From Lumbricus terrestris (lineage: Eukaryota; Annelida; Clitellata; Crassiclitellata; Lumbricidae): a DNA stretch of 64,000 nucleotides. The stretch spans positions 1,960,733-2,024,732 of the forward strand of contig OX457037.1 of NCBI GenBank assembly GCA_949752735.1, in the 5' to 3' direction. Shown here one piece after another: positions 11,061 through 22,295 of the stretch; the stretch's first letter is position 1, and every line of letters begins with the position of its first letter. A program made the translations under genes and the position numbers. The notes under the pieces were generated by a model, which was not told the DNA's origin, ran no database searches, and saw only the letters and a program-made list of their open reading frames with translations.

Positions 11061-13140
11061 GCAGTAGCAGAAACTGAATCCTCGCTATTTCTCAAACCAT
11101 GGATTAAGAATAGCCTTCGTCAATCGTCATCCTCATTTTTTGACCGATCATCTTTGGTACTATAATGATGTGGAGCTCGAGAGTGTAGGTTAACATGCTG
11201 GACAATCATACGAGAAGTCGGTGTTCAAATCCCCCTCAGGGCTGACAATTTCACACGTGGTAGGCTTCGAGAAAATCTGTTAGCCTATAGCGTGAACAGC
11301 GAACGTAATGCAGATAAACAAAATTGTGGTTTTTATAATTATGGCGGAGACACTTCCTACCTTCGGAAACAGATAGCATAACTTAAATCGCAAGCTACAC
11401 AACAGCAACTAAAGTTTAAATAATGTTATAAGCAATCTACAGGGTGGACCAAAAAGAAAGTAACCTCTAGGATTGTTTGCCAATATCTTGGGCGTTCATG
11501 GCCAGAAGTAAGAATTTTTAAATGCAATTTTTCAGTTTAGACCTAAAGGCAATTCATAGGCCTACACTGGACACATTTTACTAAATTATTTAAGACAGAA
11601 CAAAATTTATATCACTTTTAGTGAGACCACCCACTGTTATTTAACGACTCAAACAAAATAACGCAACAAAAAGTAACAAAAAAGGCGAATTTTATTAAGT
11701 CACATATCAATGAATTTTTATCAAATTACATGTAGGCTAACTTGATAGACTAATAGTGCTTCACAACTTGTGCTCAATGGGTCCACAACCAGTGTCCACT
11801 CTTGCTCTAAGTATCCATGTATGACATGTTATTGATGGCCTTGTTGGTGTGTTCCAGAGTTGAATCTTCCCATATCAGCTCCAATGTGACCATCAATATT
11901 ATTCTCTTACCGCTCTTGGTTTTGACCGCAGATTGTGTTATTTCTCCAGCATAACTCTCCACACTTGATAGTACATCGGGTTCAAATCCGCAGATTCGAC
12001 TATAAATACTATTGACTATAGGCCTAATAATTATTCTCAATGAAACCAGAACAATTATAACTGACATTGGGCCGATCTCCGCTGGAGAAATACCCTAATT
12101 CGCGGTGAAAATCAAGAGCGATAAGAGAATTGAAGGAACCCACGAACGAGGCCGCAAGGAACTTTACAAAGAGGCTCACAACAAACGTCTGCACACATGA
12201 AGTTGTTAAAGAATATCACGTTTATTTGAAAGCAGCTACTTTAGATGAGACTTAATTTTTGTAAAAGGGGTTTGCTGTTGCTTATTGCGGCGTTATGCCT
12301 TGGATAGTAGAAGAAGTAGCATAGGTTACGTGAACGCTTTCAAAGTTATATCAATAATTATTTTGTTCTGTTTCTAGATTTTTTTGTCAAATTATGGTTG
12401 TTGCATGTATATTATAAATCATCTTTAATCCAGTAAAACACGATTTATTACATATTGCTGTTGACAAAAATATTGGCAAAAACCTTTGGGGTAACTTCTT
12501 TTACCATCCTAGGCCTACTTATTAACTCGAAATCTTGTTTTTTTCTGATTATAATATTTGCCTACGAATCTATTGAAAGACACATCACCTTCTTGTCGTG
12601 CAAACGTGTGGGCAATTATAGTTAGCTTCCTCTTCTGCAGTTTCTTGATCAGTTCACAGCAGATGATCGCTTCGTGACGAATATTCAGCAGCGTTAGCTT
12701 ATCAGCTTTTTGTTTTTTGAGTGATTGATGCTGTGTGTTTACCTATTCTAATGAAAACAACAGTTATGCTTGCTTTATGATAATTCATTCAGGAAGAAAT
12801 AATAAAATTGCACACAGCTAAGTGTATCCATGTTGACCACGATCCTATCCTTCCTGCTGGTTTTCATTGCCGCTTAAGACAGCCATTAATTTGTCGTAGG
12901 CCCTAAGCGGCGACAAAAACCAGCAGAAAACTCTCGGGGATAAACACAGTGTGTGACTAGTGACAGAAACAGATTTCAAAATTGTCCACAGCATACGGTA
13001 ACCTGTTCAAACTGAGATGCGGAAAAGTCTCATAGAACGTGCAAACCAATAATTATGATGTCTGAACTCAAGTGAAGCGTCGTGTGAACTGTTTTGGCTA
13101 ATTGCAGGCCTAAACTAAATGACATCGTACACCTTGCACT
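11061..13140. repeat. Upstream block U1 of the tandem locus
   Basis: This block is collinear with 1-1,500. It contains a tRNA-like stretch at about 11,165-11,237 ending in GTTCAAATCC, a B-box-like sequence that suggests an old tRNA-derived SINE in the duplicated unit. It also contains an imperfect hairpin at about 12,857-12,927 (arms CTGCTGGTTTTCATTGCCGC and a near-complement). A minus-strand frame at 11,807-12,067 (86 aa) has no recognisable domain. No gene is called. Confidence 0.6.
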
Positions 13141-13155
13141 GACTCGAGATGCCAA

Positions 13156-13715
13156 TTCATTTATATAAACACTCCGAATGCGATACATTGCATAATATGC
13201 ACACTGTCCTGTTGAAAAATAAAATAGCCTTCTGGGCTATGTAATAGTAATTCTGATAATCGTTAGAAGATGCTGCTGCCAGCATCTTCTAACGATTATC
13301 AGAAATACTATTACATAGCCCAGAAGGCTATTTTATTTTTCAACCGGACAGTGTGCATAAAAAATTATTATGAAATGTATCGCATTCGGAGTGTTTATTT
13401 AAATGAAGGTCGCGTTAACATACTCCGTTAATTTTTACTCCATGATCACTGAAGACCAAAATGGGAACGACAAAGCGTCGAAATCGCAACGGACGTCATA
13501 AAAGACTTGCTGAAAACTTGCATTTTCGCAGATGAAGTTGAAAGACTCATATCTTTCTATCCGTTCAAATTTATGACATGTTGTGTTGGAATCGTAAGCT
13601 ATTGTTTTTTAAATCTGCAAAATTTTGTGAAAATTTTAGTATGATCAATCATCAGGCATTAGAGCTAATTTATATGAAAAAACAGTTTGACTTACTTTGT
13701 ATTGAACCACGGTGT
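13156..13715. mobile_element. Mariner-derived element with a 252-bp palindrome
   Basis: From 13,430 to 13,715 the sequence tracks the right half of the mariner element at 50,930-51,409, ending in GAACCACGGTG. The first part (13,156-13,407) is a near-perfect inverted repeat with a 4-bp loop at 13,276-13,279. Its arms include mariner transposase sequence (CACTGTCCTGTTGAAAAATA, compare 50,838-50,857). The element is therefore a rearranged, fold-back mariner derivative. Confidence 0.8.
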
Positions 13716-13811
13716 AGTATAATTTTAAGGTGCCATGTAAACAAAATTACTCATTACTTTGGTGCTGAAATAAAATTATGTGCTATGGGTCCTTTGACTT
13801 TAATATAATTA

Positions 13812-15123
13812 TCTATATAAATAAAAATGTAAAACGTTACCGTTTGTTACCTAGGATCTCGGAAAGTTCTTGACCGATTGTTTTTGAAAATTTTCGCAAA
13901 ACGCTCCATTCGAACATGAGCGGGTTTGTATAGTGCATTTTGGGGGAAAGCGCAATCTTTAAGACCCAAACACACAACTTTTAATTCCATTCGAGCGATT
14001 CAGATTTTAATTTCCATCCGACGTTGCTTTCGCAATGCTACCTTTCTTATAGCGCAATATCCGTGCGTCCTTTTATAGCGCATTTATAGCTTTCTACAAA
14101 ATCAACGATCTCGGAAACTTCTTCAAATATTGTTTTAAAATTTCACACAACAATACGAACGGGTTTTTATATGCTTCTTTGGAAAAAAGCGCCAAATTCG
14201 ACAAATTTTATCACAACTCTGCATTCGAATCCAGCAATTTAAAAATCAAAAATCTCGGAGGAGGAGGGGAGGGAGGGAGGGGATGGTGAGGGAGGGATTG
14301 AGGGAGGAAAGGAGAATGGAGGTAAGGATGGAGATAAGTAGGGGACGGGAGGAAGAGGGAATGGAGGTAGGGAGGGAGAGAGGCAGAGGAAGGGAGGTAG
14401 ACGGAATGGAGGTAGGGAGGGAGAGAGGCAGAGGATGGGAGGTAGACGGAATGGAGGTAGGGAGGGAGAGAGGCAGAGGAAGGGAGGTAGACGGAATGGA
14501 GGTAGGGAGGGAGAGAGGCAGAGGAAGGGAGGTAGACGGAATGGAGGTAGGGAGGGAGAGAGGCAGAGGAAGGGAGGTAGACGGAATGGAGGTAGGGAGG
14601 GAGAGAGGCAGAGGAAGGGAGGTAGACGGAATGGAGGTAGGGAGGGAGAGAGGCAGAGGAAGGGAGGTAGACGGAATGGAGGTAGGGAGGGAGAGAGGCA
14701 GAGGAAGAGAGGTAGACGGAATGGAGGTAGGGAGGGAGAGAGGCAGAGGAAGGGAGGTAAAGGGTAGGGAACGAAGGAGGGGAGGGAGGAAGGGAGGGGA
14801 GGAGGTAGGAAGGGGCGGGGAGGGAGGGAGAGGGAGGGTTGGAGGCAAGGAGGAGAGAGGGAGGGAGACAGGGGAAGGGAGGTAGAGGGAGGAAAGAGGA
14901 AGGAGAGGGCGAGGAAAAGACGGACGGAGGGAGGGAGGTAGAAGGAGGGGATGGAGGGAGGTAGAAGGAGGGGAGGGAGGGGAATGGAGGTAATTAGGGA
15001 GGGAGAGAGGTAGAAACGCAGGGGAAAGGAGGTAGAAGGGAGGGAGGCAGAGGGGAGGAAAGGGAGGTAGGGAGGGGTGGAGGATCTGTTCAGCCACAGC
15101 AGCGTGTGACCGGGTACAGCTAG
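13812..15123 (+). mobile_element. Helitron-like non-autonomous element
   Basis: It starts TCTATATAAATAAAAATG and ends GGGTACAGCTAG, with A before and T after, matching the TC...CTAG ends and A|T target of Helitrons. The left 430 bp holds two diverged copies of an internal block ('gatctcggaaa', about 13,854 and 14,107). The rest is the purine minisatellite. No Rep/helicase frame is present. The 3' hairpin usual for Helitrons is not clear. Confidence 0.65.
14255..15080. repeat. Homopurine tract with 45-bp minisatellite
   Basis: About 0.8 kb of the plus strand is almost pure A/G. From about 14,355 to 14,760 it is a 45-bp unit (core ACGGAATGGAGGTAGGGAGG) repeated about nine times with few changes. 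The runs GGGAGGGAG could form G-quadruplex or triplex DNA. Because 45 is a multiple of 3, both strands stay open (283 and 200 codons), but the content is low-complexity and not a gene. Confidence 0.95.
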
Positions 15124-15474
15124 TATATAATATAATATGCTAACAATAAAAAGTAATTCAATACTCGTAAAGAGTGTATCGTGACGTTAATAAATTATAG
15201 GCCTATACGGAACAGTAGCAAAACTAGCTGTCACTCGAAGCTAAGGTAAACATGCTTCTTTGTTTTACTATGAGACACTTCAGTTGCACTCCAAAAATAT
15301 ATCCATAACTGAAGCAGATTGTACTCTCATTTGCTTATTTAAGCCAACAAAATCCTGTTTAGCTTACTATAATTATGTGAGACCTACCCCTTTTGTTTTA
15401 TGTGTTGTTCTATACAGTAACTGTCCTGCTGGAATTTATTGTTTTCAATGTCTCCGAAACTCTATACTGACGCA
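15124..15474. other. Intergenic, nothing recognised
   Basis: AT-rich spacer with one TAGGCCTA word. The 73-aa frame here has no domain features. Confidence 0.5.
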
Positions 15475-15482
15475 GGTCTGAG

Positions 15483-15647
15483 CAGTGGCGTAACTAGGAA
15501 CTCGGGGCCCCTAGACAAAATGTGAATATTGAAATGTATTATCACTTACAGTGGCGTAACTAGGAACTCGGGGGCCCTTTCGGGGGCCTCTACACTCGGG
15601 GCCCCCTAGACTTTGTCTACCCAGTCTACCCTATTGTTACGCCACTG
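15483..15647. mobile_element. hAT-type MITE, TSD GGTCTGAG
   Basis: The inverted ends are CAGTGGCGTAAC and GTTACGCCACTG. Exact 8-bp duplications GGTCTGAG flank it at 15,475-15,482 and 15,648-15,655. A second copy of the left end (CAGTGGCGTAACTAGGAACT) lies inside, near 15,551. Confidence 0.9.
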
Positions 15648-15909
15648 GGTCTGAGGTATAATGAACTATTATAATGCATGGCTCATAATTTTATGGAATA
15701 TGATTATACATTTTCATGTATTTAGGTCGTCGTGTCATGATTGTCTAATTTTATTATTGCTGACCAGAATGCACCAACAAGAAATATTTTACGAACAGTA
15801 AACGAACCAAGAAAGATAGAATCAACTAATGCATCGGAAATGGCATGTTGTAAGGTGCAGTTTAACTATAATATTCATATAGACTACACGATCCTATTGA
15901 CAGTGGAAC

Positions 15910-17244
15910 CAGAGGCTTCTATCCCTATACATGGCGGGCGCAGCTTGCGCCCAGAGAAAAATAGGAGGTGGGGGAATCAGAAGACAGCCAAAATTCACGT
16001 CGGTTGAGGGGGGGGGAGGTCGGACATGGAGGGCAGCGTTCAATCTAGGCATCACTAGGAGGAAGATCCCCCCAGAAAATACTTTCCCTTCATAAAAATA
16101 TTATGGACAAAATGGTAGGGCTAATAGTTTTTAGCAAAATGTATACACTTTATACACTTTGAGTTTTTACTTAGGCTACTATCTGCATTTTTGAATTACA
16201 TGAACTGCTATAATTAACAGCTATAATCAAGGGCGGATACAGAAATTTTCGAAGGGGGGCCAAAATTTTTGGTATTGTTGGTGAGACAGGAGAAAAATTT
16301 CGGTGTGCCGCCGAAAAAACTGATGACCTTTTTTTTAGTCATCGACCAATTTTCCGGGAAACATTCGCCGCTGAATCGACGGGGGGGGGGGCAAGTCCCA
16401 TACGATTTTGTAATAGGGGGACCTGATGTCCTGTTTTTCTCTTCCACTACATTTATTTAATGGCTTGTTCAAACCAAATGGGGGCCACGTCCCATGCAAT
16501 TTTTAAATGGGGGGCATGGCCGGATTGACCCCCCTGGATCCGCCCCTGGCTATAATATACCATAATAAAAATGTCCTATTACATTATTATAATTATGTTT
16601 TGACTATTTTAATAAATAATACAATCATATTATAATTGAATAAAATAATGTTAATACAAATACTATTTTGCACAACTAAATGGCTTCTCTCCAATGTTAT
16701 CTTTCAAATTTCAGACAGTCAAATTTGGCCTTGAACATTTAGTAAAGCAGCATCATTATTACGTGGGCTTAGGCCTACAATGTAGGACGTATACATTGTA
16801 TATTATTGTATTACATTGTGCTCCAAACATTTATGTAACGCCTCCCGGGTGCACACTGAACATAACATAATAAAAATAATAATAACACAAAACATAATTA
16901 CGGCTGCCCAATTTTGGCAGCAATTCCTCCACTGAAATAGTAGAGTAATTTTGCTAAGAGGACAACTTAAGATGCTGAAATTGCAATGCGGAAATCGCAA
17001 AAATTTCTTATGGGGAGGGACACAATCATTCCCTCCCCATACCATGTCCCTTCTCGGCGCTACACATACTTCGGCGATCATCTGCTGGATGCTCGTTTGT
17101 CCCCTCCCAACAAACCTTCATTCCCACACTAGAGGAGGGCATGCGCTAGATTGCATTATATTGCATACATAGAGGAAGGCCGGTCCAGAAAGGGGGGAAG
17201 AAGATGGATTGCGCCCGGTTGCTTAGGGGGGATAGAAGCCCCTG
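15910..17244. mobile_element. hAT-type non-autonomous element, TSD AGTGGAAC
   Basis: The ends CAGAGGCTTCTATCCC and (reverse complement) CAGGGGCTTCTATCCC are inverted, and the 8-bp word AGTGGAAC flanks both sides (15,902-15,909 and 17,245-17,252). Without the nested MITE it is about 1.0 kb. No transposase frame is visible. Confidence 0.88.
16228..16548. mobile_element. Nested hAT-type MITE, TSD GCTATAAT
   Basis: The ends CAAGGGCGGATACAG and (reverse complement) CAGGGGCGGATCCAG are inverted. Exact 8-bp duplications GCTATAAT lie at 16,220-16,227 and 16,549-16,556. It is inserted inside the element at 15,910-17,244. Confidence 0.9.
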
Positions 17245-17284
17245 AGTGGAACACGGAGTGTAGCGTTAAGTTAAACGCCTTGTG

Positions 17285-17690
17285 ACCCAAGGTGTGCAGG
17301 TACTAATGTACCTCACGGCACTGTGTAACGGCATGGGAAAAGTTGCTCACTCACGATTGTCTGTGAGGAAGCAGTGGTCAATCACTTCACTCACCTGCAC
17401 AGAAAATGGATTGGCCACATCGATGATCGATGTTACCATAATAAGAGACTTCTTGAAAAAAGATTGGAGTGGGAAGACACGAGAAAGCCCAGTAATGATA
17501 ATACTGGACTGAATGTTGACAAAGGAAAGCTACAGACGACTTAAGAGAGTGCCACAAACTAGAGATGACTGGCGTCATTCATGGGCGGAATTTATCAGGG
17601 GCTAGGGGGTGCTAAGCCCACAAAGAAGACCCAGATTCAGGTTTTTTTTACAGTGTAAACGATATATTTTCCAGGCTTAGCCCCCCAAGA
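17285..17690. mobile_element. Retroelement and MITE debris
   Basis: Around 17,400-17,560 a broken plus-strand frame reads like the C-terminal end of a LINE polyprotein (RKWIGHIDDR...RLEWEDTRK). From 17,585 to 17,690 the GGGGCTAGGGGGTGCTAAGC region resembles the MITE fragment at 45,393. Both assignments are weak. Confidence 0.3.
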
Positions 17691-17985
17691 AGGCGCAGAC
17701 TCATAAGTAAGCCCCTTCAAGAACGGCAACCAAACTCGGCCCATGGTGTCATTCGACTTTCGAACCTGATTGAGGGCAGAGGATGACAGAAGAAGAATAA
17801 CAGAGGATCGTATGTTACAATAGCTGAACATTTCTGGGGAAATAAATTTCTGTTTGGGTGGGAGAGGAATTTCTCTGAGGTGTCTAGATGAAACACTGGA
17901 TTCTAGGCTATTAGGCAATAAGCAGTGATAAGAAATCTTTCATGCATGTGCATTACTAAGGTTCCCAGCATACTATAACTCACCG
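17691..17985. other. Intergenic, nothing recognised
   Basis: No domain-bearing frame or repeat is seen. A short minus-strand frame (17,637-17,918) overlaps the debris. Confidence 0.45.
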
Positions 17986-17989
17986 GGGC

Positions 17990-18785
17990 ATACTAATACT
18001 GCACACAAGCACCAAGAGGGGAAAATGGAAACATTGTAGAAAATATTGCAAAATGAAATATTGAAAATATGGGAGGAATATATGTGGCTTCACTTCTCCA
18101 CCTCAAACTTTGTGAACCTGCTCCTTAAGTCTCTGCCCCTGTGATTACTTCGCCATTCAATCTATCAGTTCTGTCTGATCTTCCTCCGGCAATATTGATC
18201 TGAAACTCTCTAATCGTCCTATCTCACACAATGCACTCAAGGTCGGTCTATTACGAGAGTTAAGAAAGTCCTTCTTTGCTTCACACCATATTTATGTCAT
18301 TCACCTACATTCATCGATCTCAAATCCCACCTAAACAGGCTATATTATATAACATAATATATATTGCTCATAAGACCTCGATTCAAAACTTATTTATTCT
18401 CCAAAATGCAGGTTATTCTTACCGTGATCCTGCAAATCAAATTTTATTTCTGCATAAGCGAAATTCAAACTAGCAAATACTTTATCCTCTTCCGTTACCG
18501 ATAGGCTTAGTGTGCCTTAGTCTGCAAGCAACTAAGCACGATCATTAGGCCTATTTGCCTAAGCTTATAATCGTCTAGTATCCTCTGACAACCTATCTAA
18601 TTTATAGTCACTTTCATGACTCAGCTGGTGGCCAACGCGTGACTATTAAGGTGCACTGTAGACGCCTTCACCTTTAGGCCTACTCAACTTAATTTTATGG
18701 TTGGTAATAAATGTCGTATCTTATTGCGATGATTTTTTTTAAACAGCTAGTTATATAAATAACTACTCCGCATTATTCGGAACGG
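17990..18785. repeat. Downstream block D2 of the tandem locus
   Basis: This is a collinear paralogue of 3,430-4,790 (see that entry for shared words). It lies about 1 kb 3' of gene 2 on the minus strand. Confidence 0.65.
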
Positions 18786-19811
18786 AGGTCAATAATTTTA
18801 TTATGTTCTCGTTGTAGTCGCATAAATCTTGGCTGCCTCTCGAGTCACGAGCTTAGCAACAGACACACAGTCTCGATGATATAACCAAACGCTGAGTAGA
18901 TGAGCCATAAAATCTGATAATCATTAATAAATATCCGAACTTAGTGAAAGTTCGCTACGTCTCCCGCTGCGAATTGTTTATAGGCCCCGGCATTGCAGGT
19001 TAGGCGTTGACTCCTTAGTTTGGCCTGTGTTTATATTACAGCCTAATTTACATGGAGTTTTTGCCATACCACACAGGAAATTCAGACCCGCCGTTCACTT
19101 CGCTGTCTTACCCAATAAACCTCTCCAAGCAAGATGATGCCGAGCGCGCGTAAATAAACTGCTATACAAATATATAATTTACGGTTAAAAGTACGAGCGT
19201 TTTTTACACCAGCCATTGTAGCATCTCGGATTTTGAAGCATAAGAATGCGATATTTGGGAGCTATAAATGTGCCTCATAATTATTCATTTCGACTACCCA
19301 CTTCACCCACAACCGTATGAGTCTTCGCAAGTTGTTGCATGCATCGCACGTAGGAATCTTAGTTACTTAATAAACATCAGGACATGCACTGGTGGATGCA
19401 CTGGTGGTGCAACACTGAGCTCTTATAATTATTCATCATAATTCTATGCATTCCTCCTTTTGGTGCAATAAAAAAGCAGAAACGACCACTTCATCACTAT
19501 ACGATGACAACTGGTAACTGGTTCACTGTTTGGATTTACTGGCCCAATCATTAGATCGTCTCACACTGGCATGCAGAGTAGACATTTTTCAATCGTCACA
19601 AAAGAACGGAGAAAACTTTCAAGACTATAATAGATTGGGTGTGTATCGACAGCGGTGTATTGAGACAAGATCTTACAAGTTGATCTGAGTTTCAGTCATC
19701 TGAATTAGTGTACATTATTGTGAAAGCGGATTTTAATATCAATGTACAAATTACACAGCCTAATCTTTGATTTTATGAAACTCTTTGAACTGTCTTTTGA
19801 ATACGAAACAT
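18786..19811. other. 3' flank of gene 2, nothing recognised
   Basis: AT-rich sequence without a convincing frame, transposon end or tandem repeat. Confidence 0.5.
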
Positions 19812-20827
19812 TCATAGAAGAAATCTAAGAATGATTTGTTCAAACGGAAGAGTAATTTCCTGAGCAGCAAATTCAGTCAAAGCCTCCAAAAACGGTTGAT
19901 TGCAGTCAATATGACATCTGACTTTCAAATATCTTGCAGTAAAATATCTTCCAAGAAAATAGTGATATCTAGGAGCGTAATGATATCGCAGCATGCACGA
20001 GAGTGAATTCTTTTGAATGGCCACAGTATGGGCAAACCAGACTTCAAACGTTGAATTGATATCTATCTTGGCTTTCCACAGACCGCCATTCAGAGGGGAT
20101 AAATAGAAAAAGAGTGTGTGAAATCCAAGCAGAGACTGTATGTCTCTATCGAAATAACAATCAAGCGGTGGAAATAGCAGAACATTCGCAAACGAAAAAT
20201 TTGTCAAGTCACTCTGCAGATCAGACTCTTTCAAAATCCGTTCACATAAATGCATCACTTGATCATAATGACGACATTTGTAGAGATACAAAGCACGATA
20301 GCAGTCAACTGTGCTGCAATGGAATCCAAAATCTTTTTGAAAAACACTGTAGAATGACTCCATATTTTCTAGAGCATATTCCATCAGAACATCAATTATT
20401 GTTTCCTTAGCCATCAAATGATTATCTGATGTAACATCGGTCTCTGCGAATGAATTTGGTCTACGATACACAGCCTGTCTGGAAACGTTGAAATTAGTGT
20501 CTGACTTCATTGCAGCAATGCATTTCGGTTTTAATAAAGCCATCAGATATTTGTCCATCAGAAATTTTGAAACTGGTAAAGAAGGCTGCTGCTCTAAACG
20601 TCTGGATATTCTATCGGTAGATAAAGCATCTACATAGCAAGCAAACACCTCTGGTGAAAGACGCAGATCAAGATAAAGTCGCCTTCCGGTATTATGCTGA
20701 TTGTTTTCAGTAATCTTCTTGTGAAGCACACACAATCCAACGATTCTTGCAATATCGTCAATAAACATTAAACAGCCTGCATTCAATGTTTCCTTATCAT
20801 CTTCAGGTGTCTGATTTATATGAACTG
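19812..20827 (-). pseudogene. C-terminal part of cGAS-like gene 2 (3' of the hAT insertion)
   Basis: Read on the minus strand, this frame continues the protein interrupted by the transposon. ETLNAGCLMFIDDIARIVGL aligns to the same block in gene 1 (about residues 625-645 there). The C-terminal tail (MEYALENMESFY, DCYRALYLYKCRHYDQ, LLGFHTLFFYLSPL, RYLKVRCHIDC) follows without a break to a stop at 19,812. Gene 2 thus keeps in frame the tail that is frameshifted in gene 1. The apparent start at 20,786 is only a TTG inside the frame, not a true start. Without the transposon the reading frame would pass straight from 26,974 into 20,835. The whole gene is a pseudogene because of the insertion and a nonsense codon at 27,879. 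Confidence 0.85.
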
Positions 20828-21108
20828 CTGTACATTAGGGTGCATCAAACGCCCCAAAGTTATCAGAATGCTTTGTCCCTATGCTTAAAATGTTCCTTTT
20901 ATCTCCAATATATCCCTGATCAAAAAGCATAAAAATCAAATAAAAATTGTTTAGGTATCCCACCTCCATTTTTAAAAATGTACATAATTAACATTCGACA
21001 TACATTACTTATTGAATTTGTCGGATTGTATGGCGTTTTAACAGGACTTGTTTTATGCTGGAAAGAAATATATCATAGTTACTATGTGTTTTATGTTTTA
21101 AGTGTCCT

Positions 21109-22290
21109 TTGTTTTCTATGATATATGAAGTTAACTATTCTATGTTTCAACATAAAAGGTTTGGCGGCAAAGTGCTAGTGGCAAGCGGCAACATTTGGTT
21201 TAATAATGACAAAGTGTTAGCTTCAAAACTTCGACGGCGTCAGAAGCGCTTACAGCTGGAGGCAATGCAGCGTGAGAAAGCAACGAATGAACTGAAAAGT
21301 GTCACTGCAGTTGTAGACTTAACTGACAGTGACGAGGCTGACAGTGAATCTGAATTGGAACATTTTTCTAACAATTCTTCTTCAGCCGCTACTCAGATAA
21401 GTCATCACTGCAGAACTCGCACTGGAACTGCTGCATTCATCTCTCATGGTATCATACAGCGACCCAAACTTGTTGCCTTAGCTATACGTCTAAAAATGAC
21501 TCCAACACAACAATCAACCTACAGTCCTACACGGAAGCACTCATATCTGAGGCTGGAGGAGATGTGACAAAAGTCTCTACATCATACGCAACGACTGACA
21601 AAACCAGGCGTCAAGTTGGACAGAATATAGCTTCGGCTTGCAAAGAGCAATGGGTTGCTCCACAGCTTTTAACACTGCACTGGGACTCCAAACAAATGCC
21701 ATTGCTATCAAATAAGAATATTAAGGAGGAGCGCCTTGCAATTGTAGTTGGGAATGCAAAAGAGCTGAAGTTCCTCGGTGTGCCATCTTATGCAATGGGA
21801 TCACAGAGAAAAACGGGGGACATCATTGCTGATCTGACCATTGATCTCCTGCGCTCAAGGCAATGTAGTGACTCCATTGTCAACATGGCATTTGACACTA
21901 CCGGATCAAATACAGGACACGTTACTGCTGCTTGTGTTACAATTCAGATGCGGTTAGGTCGAGCTCTTCTCTGGTCAGGATGTCGACATCACGTTGGCGA
22001 AGTAATTCTTACACACGTGTTTGAAGATCTTCAAATTGAGACTTCAAAATCACCTGAGGTGTATTATTCGCAAGGCTTCTTAAGAACTTCCAGCTCCTCA
22101 AGACACATCGGCCAGCAACAGAAAGACTATCACGCTTTGATGATAATATATTCAGTGAGAATGCGAAATCATTCATTGACATTTACAGAGAACAATTTCG
22201 ACAGATTTATAGTTCACAGTTGTCCTTTCGTAGAGATGACTTTAAGGAATTTGCAGATCTCTGACTCTTGTTTCTTGATGGAGAAGTAGA
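21109..22290 (+). pseudogene. hAT-like transposase, N-terminal and central parts
   Basis: Two overlapping frames (21,109-21,567 and 21,564-22,289) meet at a frameshift near 21,560. The first carries a basic Arg/Lys region and an acidic Asp/Glu/Ser region. The second holds the signature FDTTGSNTGHVTAA followed by LGRALLWSGCRHHVGEV, which I recognise as the conserved centre of a large uncharacterised transposase family common in invertebrate genomes. Asp in FDTT is a plausible catalytic residue. The frame runs into the LINE at about 22,290 and resumes at 25,806. With a frameshift, a stop and an insertion, it cannot encode active enzyme. Confidence 0.75.
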
Positions 22291-22295
22291 AGTTC

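Noticed and set aside
10820..11095. Poly-Asp, poly-His, poly-Ile and poly-Met frames
   Set aside because: Triplet microsatellite.
14246..15097. 283- and 200-codon open frames
   Set aside because: Purine minisatellite read in stop-free frames; low complexity on both strands.
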